NCBI GenBank assembly: GCA_028689775.1
Contig: JAQVCM010000013.1
Location: forward strand, 46,365 to 110,364
Source of the DNA: Crocinitomicaceae bacterium
Lineage (GTDB): Bacteria > Bacteroidota > Bacteroidia > Flavobacteriales_D > Crocinitomicaceae
Length of the DNA stretch: 64,000 nucleotides
Direction: 5' to 3'
Position 1 is the first letter of the stretch, and each line of letters begins with the position of its first letter. The notes under the pieces were generated by a model that was given only the letters and a program-made list of their open reading frames with translations, searched no databases and was not told where the DNA came from. Below are positions 10,760 to 20,907 of this stretch, piece by piece. The position numbers and the translations under genes were made by a program.

Positions 10760-10801
10760 TTGAAATAAAAATTGTAATTTAGATTACCAAAAACAAATAA
10801 A

Positions 10802-11533
10802 ATGAAGCAACACGTTAATACGCTCTTAATTGCCCTTGCGATAATCGTCGGTACTGCAGTTCTAGGTACTTCTTACAGTAAAAAATTCAAAGCAGCGGAA
10901 AGCATTTCTGTAACTGGATTAGGAGAAGAAGATTTTGAATCCGATTTGATTGTTTGGAATGCAAGTTTTTCAAAATTTGGAGAAAATCTAAAAGTTGCTT
11001 CTTCGGAATTGAAAGCAGATCGCGAACGAATCAAAAGTTATTTGGTATCGAAAGGCGTGAAGTCCGAAGACATTGTATTTTCATCTGTTGACATTAGCAA
11101 AGAATTTGATCGCAATTATGACAATTACGGAAATTTGGTCAGTAATCAGTTTTTGGGTTATTCTTTGAATCAATCGTTGAGAATTGAGTCAACCGAAGTC
11201 AATAAGATTGAAATGATTTCGAGAGAAGTAACAGATTTGATCAATCAAAACATTGAATTATCATCGATGGCTCCAGAATATTACTTTACGAAATTGGCAG
11301 CATTGAAATTAAAAATGATTGAAAACGCTACAAAAGATGCACACGAAAGAGCTGATAAGATTGCTACAAATGCAGGAAGTTCTTTGGGTGATTTGAAAAA
11401 CTCATCCATGGGAATTATTCAAATTACAGCTCGTAATTCTTCCGAAGATTACAGTTGGGGAGGTTCATTTAATACTTCTTCAAAATTGAAAACAGCGTCC
11501 ATAACCATTCGTTTGGAATACGGAATTAGATAA
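10802..11533 (+). CDS. SIMPL domain (DUF541) protein
   Basis: 243 residues. One N-terminal hydrophobic segment (about 7-24) anchors or exports the protein. The SIMPL domain follows: ISVTGLGEEDFESDLIVWNA, the paired helix KADRERIKSYLVSKGV, DIVFSSVDISK, and the closing TASITIRLEYG. The family is periplasmic or outer-membrane in Gram-negatives; some members bind or oligomerise, but no enzymatic role is established. It begins 42 bases after parC and is followed by a lysE-like gene after 17 bases, so the three may share transcripts. Confidence 0.85.
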   Translation: MKQHVNTLLIALAIIVGTAVLGTSYSKKFKAAESISVTGLGEEDFESDLIVWNASFSKFGENLKVASSELKADRERIKSYLVSKGVKSEDIVFSSVDISKEFDRNYDNYGNLVSNQFLGYSLNQSLRIESTEVNKIEMISREVTDLINQNIELSSMAPEYYFTKLAALKLKMIENATKDAHERADKIATNAGSSLGDLKNSSMGIIQITARNSSEDYSWGGSFNTSSKLKTASITIRLEYGIR

Positions 11534-11550
11534 TTTATAAGATAAAACAT

Positions 11551-12183
11551 TTGGAAATTTTCCTAAGTCTCGTTTCCCAAGGATTAATCATCGTACTGAT
11601 ATTAACCTTCTCTTTTGGTCCTGCGTTTTTCGCGTTGATAAATGCTGGTATCCGTGAAGGTTTCAAAAATGGAGCCATGCTCGCACTAGGAATCGTGCTT
11701 AGTGATTTGATTTTAAGTATTTTAATCTCATTTTTGATCATCAAAGGTGCTGAAAGTTTTTTAAATTCAGAAACGATGCAGACGCGATCTGCATTAATTG
11801 GGGGAATTATCCTGGTGATATTTGGGATGACTTATTTCATGAAGAAAACTCCAAAAACAAGAGCTCAAATTGTGAATCAAAAGGATAAAAGTATTTCATT
11901 CTTGATCTTCAAAGGTTTTTTACTCAATTTATTCAATCCTGCAGTTTGGTTTCTTTGGCTGGCAAATGCAACCGCAATCGCAATTACGTTTGAATATTCC
12001 TTCATCAAAATGCTTATATTTTTTGTGATTGTTTTATCCATTACTTTTGCAATTGAACTCAGTAAAGTCTATTTGGCTGGAAAAATCAAACATTTATTGA
12101 CCGATAAAATGATGCACCGTGTCAACATCATCACTGGAATAGCCTTGGTTTCTTTTGGAATTTATCTGATGTTTAAATATTGA
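11551..12183 (+). CDS. LysE family translocator
   Basis: 210 residues with six hydrophobic segments, the usual size of LysE/RhtB amino-acid exporters. The N-terminal segment FSFGPAFFALINAGIREGFKNG matches the family signature (GP..F....G...G), and the middle GFLLNLFNPAVWFLWL matches the conserved N-P-x-x-x-x-F/W motif. The start is TTG at 11551; no ATG occurs before the conserved first helix, so the TTG start is accepted. Exported substrate cannot be told. Confidence 0.85.
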   Translation: MEIFLSLVSQGLIIVLILTFSFGPAFFALINAGIREGFKNGAMLALGIVLSDLILSILISFLIIKGAESFLNSETMQTRSALIGGIILVIFGMTYFMKKTPKTRAQIVNQKDKSISFLIFKGFLLNLFNPAVWFLWLANATAIAITFEYSFIKMLIFFVIVLSITFAIELSKVYLAGKIKHLLTDKMMHRVNIITGIALVSFGIYLMFKY

Positions 12184-12212
12184 TTTCGTTGATCAGTTCG
12201 AGATTGTAAATC

Positions 12213-12902
12213 CTATTTTTTATTGCTGTAATACGTAATTTCACGTCTATATGTGTAGACCACTTTTCCGTTCTTATCGACATGCTCTTCATACGTAACG
12301 TTACCATGTTGATCTCTTTTAGTATTTCTAACTTCTATTTTTTCCACCCTATTTTCGACCTTATTTGTTAAAATAGTATATGCCAAAACCTCATTCTGAT
12401 CGTAAAAGTATTCGCGTTGGATGTAACTTGTATCTGGATAATAATCTCTTCTTGAAATTGATTTTAAAGGCTTATTTTGTTCGTTGTAAGTAATTTCATT
12501 ATTTATTAGTGTTCCTTTTTTATCTTCAAATTTATAGTTGATTTGATGCTGGCCAATTAATTGGATTGAGAACTTTTCGACAATTTTCTTACGATCATAT
12601 TCAGTTTGATAATAGTATCGGGTATTACCTTCTTGCTTCTCAAAATGGGTCACGTTTCCAATCTTAACCGCTTCGTCGTCGCTGAAAGAATTGAAATGAT
12701 CTATCTTTTCTAATTCCCCTTTTTGATTGAAGTAGTAAACCTCTTTCATGGTTAACTCGGTTAATTCTATGTAAACTGTCATTGTTTGAACTGATCCGGT
12801 CAGTTCAAAGAAAAGCTTATCCAAATTTTGTTCTTTTTGAGAACAAGAAGTTAGCGGAATTAAAAATAACAGGTTAAATAATAGTGTGAACTTGTTTTTC
12901 AT
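12213..12902 (-). CDS. lipoprotein of unknown function
   Basis: 229 residues with a signal peptide ending in lipobox LTSC (Cys20), so probably lipidated. The mature part is rich in short beta-strand units of the type YYFNQKGELEKIDHFN and YDQNEVLAYTIL, resembling RHS/MORN-like beta-repeat lipoproteins common in Bacteroidota. No catalytic motif. It is convergent with lysE and stands 53 bases downstream of uvrA on the same strand. Confidence 0.7.
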   Translation of the reverse strand: MKNKFTLLFNLLFLIPLTSCSQKEQNLDKLFFELTGSVQTMTVYIELTELTMKEVYYFNQKGELEKIDHFNSFSDDEAVKIGNVTHFEKQEGNTRYYYQTEYDRKKIVEKFSIQLIGQHQINYKFEDKKGTLINNEITYNEQNKPLKSISRRDYYPDTSYIQREYFYDQNEVLAYTILTNKVENRVEKIEVRNTKRDQHGNVTYEEHVDKNGKVVYTYRREITYYSNKK

Positions 12903-12955
12903 TTTATGTATTTTGAATCGCTTATATTCCTACACTTGATTTGATTTCGAGATCA

Positions 12956-15745
12956 CTATTTAAACTTCTTTTTCAAAAATTGTCCCGTCAAACTATTCTT
13001 GTTTTTGATCATTTCTTCGGGAGTTCCTTCAAAGACAATATTTCCTCCTTTGTTTCCACCTTCTGGACCTAAATCAATTACCCAATCTGCACATTTAATT
13101 ACATCTGCGTTGTGTTCAATTACAATGATTGAATTGCCTTGATCGATCAAACGTTGGAAAGCGATTAACAATTTCTCGATGTCGTAAAAATGCAAACCGG
13201 TTGTAGGTTCGTCAAAAATAAACAAAGTAGAAGGGGAGTTGTCGCCTTTTGAAAGGAAGGACGCCAGTTTTACACGCTGCGCTTCACCACCACTCAAGGT
13301 GCTGGAAGATTGTCCCATTTTTAAATAACCCAATCCAACATCAAAAAGTGGTTGAATTTTAGCGGCAATTTTTTCTGATAATTTATTTTTTGAATTTTTA
13401 AAGAACTCCAAAGCAGTTTGAATGTCTAAATTTAAAATATCGGCAATGTTTTTTCCTTCAAATTCAACTTCCAAGGTTTCTTGCTTGTAACGACTGCCTT
13501 CACACGATTCGCAAAGCAAGTGTACATCAGCCATAAACTGCATTCCAACGGTTGTTTGACCTTCACCTTCACACATTTCGCAGCGACCGCCTTCCACATT
13601 GAAACTGAAGAATCCTGGACGATATCCACGAGAAACTGCCAGCGGAAGTCGGGCGAATAATTCTCGGATGTCGTCAAATGCTTTTACATACGTAACCGGA
13701 TTACTTCGAGAAGATTTACCAATCGGATTTTGATCGATAAACTCAATCGCTTTTACCATTTTCAAATCGCCTTCAATGCTTTGGAAATTTCCTTGAAAAT
13801 CTCCAAATTGATTCAAATGCTTACGTACCGCTGGATATAAGATGTCTTTCACCAACGTAGATTTTCCAGATCCGCTGACACCAGTCACGCAAACCAAGTT
13901 AAACAAAGGGAAACTAACCGTTACATTTTTTAAGTTATTTTCCTTCGCTCCAATGATTTTCAGTTGGTTATTTGATTTCTTGCGTTTCTTCGGAATTTTG
14001 ATTTCCATTTGACCAGTTAAATATTTGGCTGTCAAACTATTTGAACTGTGAATCAACTCTTCGTGATTGCCTTGAAAAACCACTTCACCACCAAAAACTC
14101 CAGCCATTGGACCAATGTCAATGATTTCATCAGCTGCTTGCATGATGTCTTCCTCGTGCTCAACAACGATGACCGTATTTCCAATATCACGCAATTTTTT
14201 CAAGACTGTAATCAAAGGTTGCGTATCCCTCGGATGAAGGCCAATACTCGGTTCATCCAAAATGTACATCGAGCCAACCAAACTACTTCCAAGCGAAGTT
14301 GCCAGGTTAATGCGCTGCGATTCGCCACCAGAAAGTGAATTCGACTGACGGTTTAAAGTCAAATAACCCAAACCAACATCTTGTAAAAACTGCAAACGAC
14401 TGGTGATTTCTGGAAGTAAACGTCTCGAAACATTGATTTCTCCTGCTGGAAGTTCTAAATTCTGAAAGAAAATAGAGGCTTCTTCAATTGGCATCAACAC
14501 AATTTCTGTCACCGTTTTACCCCCAATTTTAACGTAATTCGTATCTTTTCTCAAACGTGTTCCTCTGCAATCTGGACAAATTGTTTTTCCACGGTAACGA
14601 GAAAGCATCACGCGGTATTGAATTTTATAGGATTGAGATTCTAAAAACTTAAAAAAGGTATTCAATCCTGTAAAATGCTTGTTTCCAGTCCACAATAATT
14701 CCATTTCTTGTTCGGTCAAATCGTCAACTGGTCGATGAATCGGGAAATTAAACTTTGGAGCGCCGTGAATCAATTCTTTCAAATATTCACCCATCGATTC
14801 GCCTTTCCAAGCCGCAATTGCACCTTGATAAACGCTTAAACTTGTATCTGGAAACACCAAATTGGGATCAATTCCAATCACAGAACCAAAGCCTTCACAG
14901 GTTCTACAAGCTCCAAACGGATTGTTAAAGGTGAAGAAATGTTCGCTCGGTTCAACGAATTCCATTCCGTCCAATTCAAAGCGGTTGTTGAAATGTGTAT
15001 TGATATTTGAATCAGTCAAATAAATGTCGCAATTGCCATTTCCTTCCGCAAACGCCAAAGAAACAGAATCCGCCATGCGAATCAATGCTTCTTCATCTTG
15101 TTGAACTGATTTGATACGATCTATTAATATTTTAGCTTCTTTGATCTCGCCATTGGCAATGTTTTTAGGGTCAATCTCATCTAAATCAAGGACTTCTTTA
15201 TTGAAAAATAAACGTGCATAACCTTGATCTTTAAGTATTTGTAATTGCCGTTCGATGCCATATTTATCAAAAGAAGGAATGGGAGCGAGGATGTATGCAC
15301 GCGTTCCTTCTTCCAAAGTTTTGATGTAATCTAGAACGTCTGAAACCGTATGTTTTTTGACTAGATTTCCCGAAATCGGTGAATATGTTTTTCCAATTCG
15401 AGCAAACAATAATTTGATGTAATCGTAGATTTCTGTTGTTGTACCAACCGTTGAACGTGGATTGGTTGAAATTACTTTTTGTTGAATGGCAATTGCCGGA
15501 GAAATACCTTTGATGAAATCCGTTTCCGGTTTGTCTAATTTTCCCAAAAATTGCCTGGCATACGACGATAAACTTTCCACATAACGTCGTTGACCTTCAG
15601 CATACAACGTATCAAATGCCAAGGATGATTTTCCAGAACCTGAAAGTCCCGTAATCACCGAAATTTTTCCGTGTGGAATCTTAACTTCTAAATTCTTTAA
15701 ATTGTGTACACGAGCGCCTTTGATGTGAATGTATTGTTGTGACAT
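12956..15745 (-). CDS. uvrA: UvrABC excinuclease subunit A
   Basis: 929 residues, the damage-recognition ATPase of nucleotide excision repair. First ATPase: Walker [10 protein letters not shown] near residue 35 and the distal signature [12 protein letters not shown] with [13 protein letters not shown]. Second ATPase: GVSGSGKST, then [12 protein letters not shown] and FDEPTTGLH. Zinc-binding Cys clusters are visible ([25 protein letters not shown] with CESCEGSR). Length and motif order are standard. No uvrB or uvrC is in the window. Two shorter frames on the other strand inside it are shadows. Confidence 0.97.
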   Translation of the reverse strand: MSQQYIHIKGARVHNLKNLEVKIPHGKISVITGLSGSGKSSLAFDTLYAEGQRRYVESLSSYARQFLGKLDKPETDFIKGISPAIAIQQKVISTNPRSTVGTTTEIYDYIKLLFARIGKTYSPISGNLVKKHTVSDVLDYIKTLEEGTRAYILAPIPSFDKYGIERQLQILKDQGYARLFFNKEVLDLDEIDPKNIANGEIKEAKILIDRIKSVQQDEEALIRMADSVSLAFAEGNGNCDIYLTDSNINTHFNNRFELDGMEFVEPSEHFFTFNNPFGACRTCEGFGSVIGIDPNLVFPDTSLSVYQGAIAAWKGESMGEYLKELIHGAPKFNFPIHRPVDDLTEQEMELLWTGNKHFTGLNTFFKFLESQSYKIQYRVMLSRYRGKTICPDCRGTRLRKDTNYVKIGGKTVTEIVLMPIEEASIFFQNLELPAGEINVSRRLLPEITSRLQFLQDVGLGYLTLNRQSNSLSGGESQRINLATSLGSSLVGSMYILDEPSIGLHPRDTQPLITVLKKLRDIGNTVIVVEHEEDIMQAADEIIDIGPMAGVFGGEVVFQGNHEELIHSSNSLTAKYLTGQMEIKIPKKRKKSNNQLKIIGAKENNLKNVTVSFPLFNLVCVTGVSGSGKSTLVKDILYPAVRKHLNQFGDFQGNFQSIEGDLKMVKAIEFIDQNPIGKSSRSNPVTYVKAFDDIRELFARLPLAVSRGYRPGFFSFNVEGGRCEMCEGEGQTTVGMQFMADVHLLCESCEGSRYKQETLEVEFEGKNIADILNLDIQTALEFFKNSKNKLSEKIAAKIQPLFDVGLGYLKMGQSSSTLSGGEAQRVKLASFLSKGDNSPSTLFIFDEPTTGLHFYDIEKLLIAFQRLIDQGNSIIVIEHNADVIKCADWVIDLGPEGGNKGGNIVFEGTPEEMIKNKNSLTGQFLKKKFK

Positions 15746-15936
15746 GGATTTTGTAAACTTTAGGATGTAAAGATAGGTATTTAGCGAGGATTTGGAATTG
15801 AAAATTAATTGAATTTGTTGTTAATTCTTTTGCTAAAAAACTATTTACTGAAATTATAATTGTATCTTTATTTTACTCATGTCTAGCGTAATAAAGTTTT
15901 AGTATACTAGTTTAGTATTTAATAAATAAATTGAAT

Positions 15937-15944
15937 TACCTTTG
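15937..15944 (+). promoter_or_regulatory. probable -7 element of the 15959-16511 unit
   Basis: TACCTTTG matches TAnnTTTG and is 15 bases before the ATG at 15959, so the leader would be very short. The upstream 15746-15930 is AT-rich without a gene. Confidence 0.35.
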
Positions 15945-15958
15945 ATAAAAGCCATCCA

Positions 15959-16285
15959 ATGAAAGATCTTGTTCAAATAAAGAAAAACGTTATTTCTGTT
16001 CAACTATCTGTTTCAGTTGAGCGTATAGATGCTTCAGCTTATATTGGCCATATTCCTTCTTTTGATATTCCATTTACTTCTCCAAGAAAAGAAAAAGCTG
16101 TTGAAATAGCGAATGGCTTAGTTAAAGCGTTATTTACAAAATGGCTAAAAATTGGTGGTGTAAATTATCTAATAGAAAAATTAGAAGAATATAAGTTTTT
16201 TAAATATTCTTTAAATCGCACTGAATTTGAACATTTTCTGCCAACCAAATCCTTTCAAATCAAGCAAGAATTGCATGTTGTTTGA
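15959..16285 (+). CDS. hypothetical protein, first of an overlapping pair
   Basis: 108 residues, no family recognised. N-terminal half looks beta-rich (VQIKKNVISVQLSVSVERI), the C-terminal half helical (KEKAVEIANGLVKALFTKW). It has no signal or membrane segment, so probably cytoplasmic. Its last codons overlap the ATG of the next gene by 11 bases (shared GTTGTTTGA), which suggests coupled translation. Size and overlap recall toxin-antitoxin pairs, but neither protein shows a known toxin or antitoxin motif. Confidence 0.5.
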   Translation: MKDLVQIKKNVISVQLSVSVERIDASAYIGHIPSFDIPFTSPRKEKAVEIANGLVKALFTKWLKIGGVNYLIEKLEEYKFFKYSLNRTEFEHFLPTKSFQIKQELHVV

Positions 16286-16511
16286 TCCATATTGTTTCGT
16301 CAAATTTGTTGAAGATGATGGCGAAAATGTAATTGAATACGTTGATAATTGGGCTGAAGGTCAAAAGCCAATTTATTACTTTTTTGATGATTTAGTTATT
16401 GATATGCCTGAATGTATACACATTCAGGTTGCTAAAATTTATCTCCAAAAATTAAACGCACATCATTTAATCAGTAAACTAGAAGATATAGATTGCCCGT
16501 GTAATAATTGA
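16275..16511 (+). CDS. hypothetical protein, second of an overlapping pair
   Basis: 78 residues from the ATG at 16275, chosen because it overlaps the stop of the preceding gene; an earlier ATG at 16227 in the same frame would overlap by 59 bases. Acidic (FVEDDGENVIEYVDN) with a Cys-Pro-Cys near the end. No family recognised. Likely co-translated with 15959-16285; the pair could also be one gene split by an old frameshift, which I think less likely because each ends with its own stop and starts cleanly. Confidence 0.45.
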   Translation: MLFDPYCFVKFVEDDGENVIEYVDNWAEGQKPIYYFFDDLVIDMPECIHIQVAKIYLQKLNAHHLISKLEDIDCPCNN

Positions 16512-16639
16512 TACTATATTGATACTAAATTTATACATCTATTATTGTCCTATAATTAATATTATGTTAAATAGAGTTTCTTGATAATCGGGATATACTT
16601 CCATTTCAATAATAAAATGTATTTTTAAAGAAAAAAACC

Positions 16640-18754
16640 ATGAAGAAAAAAATTGGAATGCCTCTTCTGATATTGAGTGTTTTAATTCAAGCATGCAGCG
16701 GAGATAAAAAAGAAAATCAAATGAACGGAGACTTAGCAAACAATCCACTTCTTAAACCAAGTACCTTAGAGTATCAAACGCCAGATTTTTCAATCATTCA
16801 GGCGACGCATTTTGAGCCAGCTTTTAATGAAGCAATGAAAATTCAGAACAAAACAATTCAAGAAATTTGTGCTGACAAAAATCCAGCGAATTTTGAAAAT
16901 ACGATTTTAGCGCTTGAAAAAAGCAACGCATTATTGGATCAAATTTCAAATGTATTTTATTCTTTAACTGGTGCACACACCAACGATACGCTGGATGGAA
17001 TTCAAGAACGAATGGCACCAATCATGTCGGCACACCGCGATGAAATTTATTTGAATTCTGATTTGTTTAAACGCATTAAAACGGTTAATAATCAGAAAGA
17101 TAATTTAAAATTAGACGCAGAATCGCTTCGTTTAATTACCTATTATTACGACGATTTCGTGATTCAAGGTGCGAATTTGAGTGATGCTGACAAGGAAAAA
17201 GTCAAAGAAATCAATGGTAAATTAGCGACTTTATCGAATAAATTCAATAAAACAATTCTCGATGCTGGCCACGCCTCTGCTGTGATTGTCAAAGATGTAA
17301 AGGAATTGGACGGTTTGTCGAAAGATGAAATTGAAGGAATTAAAGAAAAAGACGGAACCTATAAAATCAGCATCGTTAACACCACGCAACAACCTATTTT
17401 GCAGTCTCTTAAAAATAGAGATTTGCGTAAAAAAGTGATGCAAGCTTCGATTCACCGTGCTGATGGTGCAAAAAATAACACCGAATCAACGATTATCGAA
17501 ATCGCTACTTTACGCGCTGAAAAGGCGAAAATTTTAGGTTATGAAAACTACGCAGCTTGGAGCATGCAAAACTCGATGGCTAAAACACCAGAAAATGTTT
17601 GGAACTTATTCAACAGTTTGATCCCTGCTTCTACTGCAAAAGCTGCGCTTGAAGCAAAAGAAATTCAGCAGTTGATTGACAAAGAAGGTCAAAAGTTTCA
17701 ATTAGAAGCTGCAGATTGGAATTTGTATGCTGAAAAAGTAAGAAAAGAAAAGTACGATTTGGAAGAAAGTCAGATCAAACCCTATTTCGAAATGGTTCAA
17801 GTACTTGAAAAAGGTGTTTTTTATGCCGCTGAGAAATTATACGGAATTACCTATAAAAAGCGTACTGATTTACCAATCTATCACCCAGATGTCTTGGTTT
17901 ACGAACTTTTCGAAGAAGATGGTTCTAAATTAGGACTTTTCTACGCAGATTTCTACGCAAGACCTAGTAAACGTGGTGGCGCTTGGATGAGTAATTTTGT
18001 AACACAATCTCATTTGTACAAACAAAAACCAGTTATTTACAACGTAATGAACATTGTAAAACCAGCAGCTGGAACTCCTACTCTGTTATCGTATGACGAA
18101 GTAGAGACGATGTTCCACGAGTTTGGTCACGCACTTCACGGGTTCTTCGCAGACCAGCACTACCCTTCTTTATCAGGAACTGCTGTCGCGAGAGATTTTG
18201 TAGAATTCCCTTCTCAATTCAATGAAAATTGGGGTTTACATCCTTCCATTTTGAAAAATTACGCCAAACATTATGAAACAGGGAAAGACATGCCAGCAGC
18301 TTTGGTTGATAAAATCAAAAAAGCAAGTACGTTTAACCAAGGATTTATGTTGACAGAGTTTTTAGCTGCAGCCAACCTGGACATGAAATGGCATTCCATC
18401 GGAAAAGACACCAAAATCAACGATGCCAATGCATTTGAGAAAATGGCACTTCAAGAAACAAAATTAAACGTTGTGAGCGCAATTTTGCCAAGATACCGAT
18501 CTACGTTCTTCGCACACATATTCGGTGGCGGATACGGAGCTGGTTACTATGCATACTTATGGACAGAAATGTTGGATCACGACGCATTCCAATGGTTTGA
18601 AGAAAACGGTGGTTTAACCAGGGCAAATGGTCAACGCATTCGTGAAATGGTTTTATCCAGAGGAAATACCTTGGACTACGATCAAATGTATGAAAACTGG
18701 CGCGGTGGAAAAGCGAAATTTGAACCGCTCTTGAAAGCACGTGGATTAAACTAA
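16640..18754 (+). CDS. dcp: M3 family peptidyl-dipeptidase (Dcp-like) lipoprotein
   Basis: 704 residues. Signal peptide with lipobox IQAC (Cys19) indicates lipid anchoring. The rest matches oligopeptidase family M3: long helical N-terminal half, then HEFGHALHGF with zinc ligands H493 and H497 and catalytic E494, the downstream glutamate region ARDFVEFPSQFNENW, and the C-terminal GYGAGYYAYLW. Dcp removes C-terminal dipeptides from oligopeptides; here it would work in the periplasm or at the membrane. A hairpin terminator follows. Dcp versus oligopeptidase A cannot be fully separated by eye, but length and GYGAGYYAYLW favour Dcp. Confidence 0.9.
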   Translation: MKKKIGMPLLILSVLIQACSGDKKENQMNGDLANNPLLKPSTLEYQTPDFSIIQATHFEPAFNEAMKIQNKTIQEICADKNPANFENTILALEKSNALLDQISNVFYSLTGAHTNDTLDGIQERMAPIMSAHRDEIYLNSDLFKRIKTVNNQKDNLKLDAESLRLITYYYDDFVIQGANLSDADKEKVKEINGKLATLSNKFNKTILDAGHASAVIVKDVKELDGLSKDEIEGIKEKDGTYKISIVNTTQQPILQSLKNRDLRKKVMQASIHRADGAKNNTESTIIEIATLRAEKAKILGYENYAAWSMQNSMAKTPENVWNLFNSLIPASTAKAALEAKEIQQLIDKEGQKFQLEAADWNLYAEKVRKEKYDLEESQIKPYFEMVQVLEKGVFYAAEKLYGITYKKRTDLPIYHPDVLVYELFEEDGSKLGLFYADFYARPSKRGGAWMSNFVTQSHLYKQKPVIYNVMNIVKPAAGTPTLLSYDEVETMFHEFGHALHGFFADQHYPSLSGTAVARDFVEFPSQFNENWGLHPSILKNYAKHYETGKDMPAALVDKIKKASTFNQGFMLTEFLAAANLDMKWHSIGKDTKINDANAFEKMALQETKLNVVSAILPRYRSTFFAHIFGGGYGAGYYAYLWTEMLDHDAFQWFEENGGLTRANGQRIREMVLSRGNTLDYDQMYENWRGGKAKFEPLLKARGLN

Positions 18755-18780
18755 GAAATTTATATAATTGACTACCAAAA

Positions 18781-18807
18781 GCGACTCCGAAACGAGTCGC
18801 TTTTTTA
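18781..18807 (+). terminator. rho-independent terminator after dcp
   Basis: Stem GCGACTC / GAGTCGC with a 6-base loop followed by TTTTTT; A-run on the upstream side, so it may work both ways. Confidence 0.85.
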
Positions 18808-18910
18808 CTTTTCTCACTTTTTTGAAATATATTTTAAAATCTGAACTATTTGGTTTCAGACTGTTAGAAATAAAATGAAAATATTTTTTTAAAATTCTTT
18901 CTAATTATCC

Positions 18911-18940
18911 TTGCGCATCCAAATAAAGTCTCTATCTTTG
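18911..18940 (+). promoter_or_regulatory. promoter of tRNA-Lys copy 1
   Basis: TTG at 18911-18913 and TATCTTTG at 18933-18940 are 19 bases apart, the Bacteroidota -33/-7 spacing. The same arrangement and flanking AAATAAAGT stand before tRNA-Lys copy 2. Confidence 0.75.
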
Positions 18941-18980
18941 CCCCCGTCTAAGGAATGAAACATTTTACAGACAACAATTA

Positions 18981-19053
18981 GATTCCGTAGCTCAGCTGGT
19001 AGAGCAATACACTTTTAATGTATGGGTCCTGGGTTCGAATCCCAGCGGGATCA
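18981..19053 (+). tRNA. tRNA-Lys (UUU), copy 1
   Basis: 73 bases fold as a full cloverleaf: acceptor GATTCCG / CGGGATC with one G-U pair, anticodon stem ATACA / TGTAT with loop CTTTTAA (anticodon TTT), T-arm CTGGG-TTCGAAT-CCCAG, discriminator A; CCA is not encoded. Its last 17 bases plus the following C recur at 42214-42231, marking it as the attachment site of the element that begins here. The bases downstream of the repeat therefore belong to the element, not to the original chromosome. Confidence 0.97.
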
Positions 19054-19054
19054 C
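19037..19054 (+). repeat. attL, left copy of the 18-bp direct repeat
   Basis: GAATCCCAGCGGGATCAC, the T-arm 3' strand and acceptor 3' strand of tRNA-Lys. It is identical to 42214-42231. Because the tRNA stays intact, the element brought this 3' end with it. Confidence 0.9.
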
Positions 19055-19055
19055 G

Positions 19056-19082
19056 AAAAGCCACCTTTAAGGTGGCTTTTTT
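19056..19082 (+). terminator. terminator after tRNA-Lys copy 1
   Basis: Stem AAGCCACC / GGTGGCTT with a short loop and a run of T. Nearly the same hairpin follows tRNA-Lys copy 2 (42485-42510). As it lies inside the attL repeat boundary it was supplied by the element. Confidence 0.8.
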
Positions 19083-19171
19083 CATTAAACCCCATCAAAT
19101 CCCTTGATTTTACTGATATTCTGATTTTAGTATTTGACGATGAAACACAAACAAAATCAACCAAATACAAA

Positions 19172-19222
19172 AAAACAGCCAGCTAGTCAGCCAGCAGAAT
19201 AAAGTCATTATTTTGCTAGCTG
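19172..19222. repeat. left-end repeats, likely integrase arm sites
   Basis: AAAAACAGCCAGCTAG followed by TCAGCCAGCA, then the inverted form GCTAGCTG at 19215-19222. The right end of the element has AAAAAAACAGCTAG and TCAGCCAGCA at 42133-42159. Shared words near both att sites but nowhere else noticed suggest arm-type binding sites for the integrase or an accessory factor. Confidence 0.5.
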
Positions 19223-19291
19223 ATTCAAACATTGATTTATTGCTTCTCCCTTGACAGGCCAGAGAAACAGTAACCAAATAATCAATAGGAT

Positions 19292-20572
19292 ATGGCAAGT
19301 ACAAATCAAAAAATCAGCTTTTTGTTCTACCCGAACAAGCAAAGAACCAAAAACGGAGAAGCACAAATTTACGTTCGTCTTTATGTTAATGGAAAACGAG
19401 CAGAATTCTCAACCAATTTTTATGTATCACTAAGCGACTGGGATACCAAAAAATCCAAAGTTAAAAACACCCATAAAAGTGCTTTATTAATCAATAACAA
19501 ATTAGAACAAATCCGTTCCGAAATAAATCACCTTTTTGTATTGGAAGTAACACAGAAAGGAAGTACAACCAGTAAAGAACTTCGGGATAAATACCTGGGC
19601 AGGGATATTGAAGAACAGCAACCCAAAGACAAAACCATCCTTGAAGCTTTCGACTATCACAATTTAAAACTATCCGAACAAGTTAAAATCGGAAAAGTCG
19701 TTTCAAAAACTTACACACGTTACATCATTACAAAAAACAAAGTTTTAGCATTCATGCAGCATCAATACCAAAAAGACAATATGCCTCTGCCTGAAATGCG
19801 TTTACGCTTTGTAACAGAGTTCGAACATTATTTATTGACCATTGACAAGCTCCAATCTAACACCGCACACAAATACATTAAGAACCTCAAAAAGATTATG
19901 AATATGGCAGTTGGTTTGGACTGGATTCCCTCAAATCCATTCAACCAATTCAAATGTTCTTACACCAATCCCGAACGGGAGATATTAAACCAGGATGAAA
20001 TTACTACTCTGCTAAACAAAAAACTCCATGCACCACGTCTGGAGGAAGTCCGAGATGTATTTATCTTTTGTTGCTACACAGGCTTTGCCTATTCAGATGT
20101 ATACGAGTTCAAACAAAATGCAGTGATGAAAGGATTAGACGGTAATTTGTGGCTATCCACTTTACGTCAAAAGACAGGAACAAAAGAAAGCGTTCCTTTG
20201 CTTCCTGTAGCTTTGCAGATTATTGAAAAATACCGCAATCACGAGTATTGCACCAAATATGATAAATTGCTACCTGTCAACAGCAATCAGCGTTACAATG
20301 CCTACCTGAAAGAAATAGCCGATATCTGCGGAATCAACAAAACATTAACCTCACACATTGCACGCCACACCTTTGCAACAACTATAACACTTGCAAACGG
20401 AGTTCCGATTGAAACCGTCAGTGCCATGCTTGGACATAACTCAATTCGTACCACTCAAATCTATGCAAAAGTCGTAGAGCAGAAAGTAAGTGAAGATATG
20501 CAGCTGCTTCGAGCAAAATTATTCGCACAGTCAAACCATATCCCGATGGCTATCGGGACCAAAATCAGCTAA
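19292..20572 (+). CDS. tyrosine recombinase (integrase)
   Basis: 426 residues with the Bacteroidota integrase layout: arm-binding domain (about 5-90, ISFLFYPNKQRTKNGEAQIY), SAM-like core-binding domain (about 105-215), catalytic domain (about 225-395). Catalytic residues seen: H355-I-A-R358, H382 in MLGH, nucleophile Y391 in TTQIYAKV. The box I arginine is absent: the site reads YTGFAYSD with Ala where many recombinases have Arg, as described for IntDOT-like enzymes that also lack it. It should catalyse integration at and excision from the tRNA-Lys site. The last codons contain a CCCGAT/ATCGGG hairpin. Confidence 0.93.
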   Translation: MASTNQKISFLFYPNKQRTKNGEAQIYVRLYVNGKRAEFSTNFYVSLSDWDTKKSKVKNTHKSALLINNKLEQIRSEINHLFVLEVTQKGSTTSKELRDKYLGRDIEEQQPKDKTILEAFDYHNLKLSEQVKIGKVVSKTYTRYIITKNKVLAFMQHQYQKDNMPLPEMRLRFVTEFEHYLLTIDKLQSNTAHKYIKNLKKIMNMAVGLDWIPSNPFNQFKCSYTNPEREILNQDEITTLLNKKLHAPRLEEVRDVFIFCCYTGFAYSDVYEFKQNAVMKGLDGNLWLSTLRQKTGTKESVPLLPVALQIIEKYRNHEYCTKYDKLLPVNSNQRYNAYLKEIADICGINKTLTSHIARHTFATTITLANGVPIETVSAMLGHNSIRTTQIYAKVVEQKVSEDMQLLRAKLFAQSNHIPMAIGTKIS

Positions 20573-20907
20573 TCATGAAAAAGACAAGGAAATTAAAGAT
20601 ACAACCAAAATTGGTAAACTGGGTTTGTCATTACATTGCTATACATTAGGTTCAGAATAATAAAAATATTATGATCTTTATTATTACCATTCTGTTTAAA
20701 ATAATTTCTAATAGAGAACTAACCAATGTAATTCAATATAAAATTACTTTTGAAATATTTAAATACAATTAAGTTGTTTTTAAAATATTTTTGAAGACAA
20801 TAAACTATAATGATGTGGAAAGAACTTTTATGACTGTTTAGAAGTAAAAGAAAACACAGAATGATTAAACTACGAATGGAATATTTCTTAAAAAATAGAA
20901 TATAAAA
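20573..20907. other. 335-base AT-rich gap after the integrase
   Basis: Very AT-rich, with no gene, tRNA or strong hairpin recognised. It may carry the promoter of the following acetyltransferase, but no TAnnTTTG element is convincing. Confidence 0.5.

Noticed and set aside
13432..13677. 81-residue minus-strand open frame inside uvrA
   Set aside because: It is a shadow frame of uvrA with no pattern of its own.
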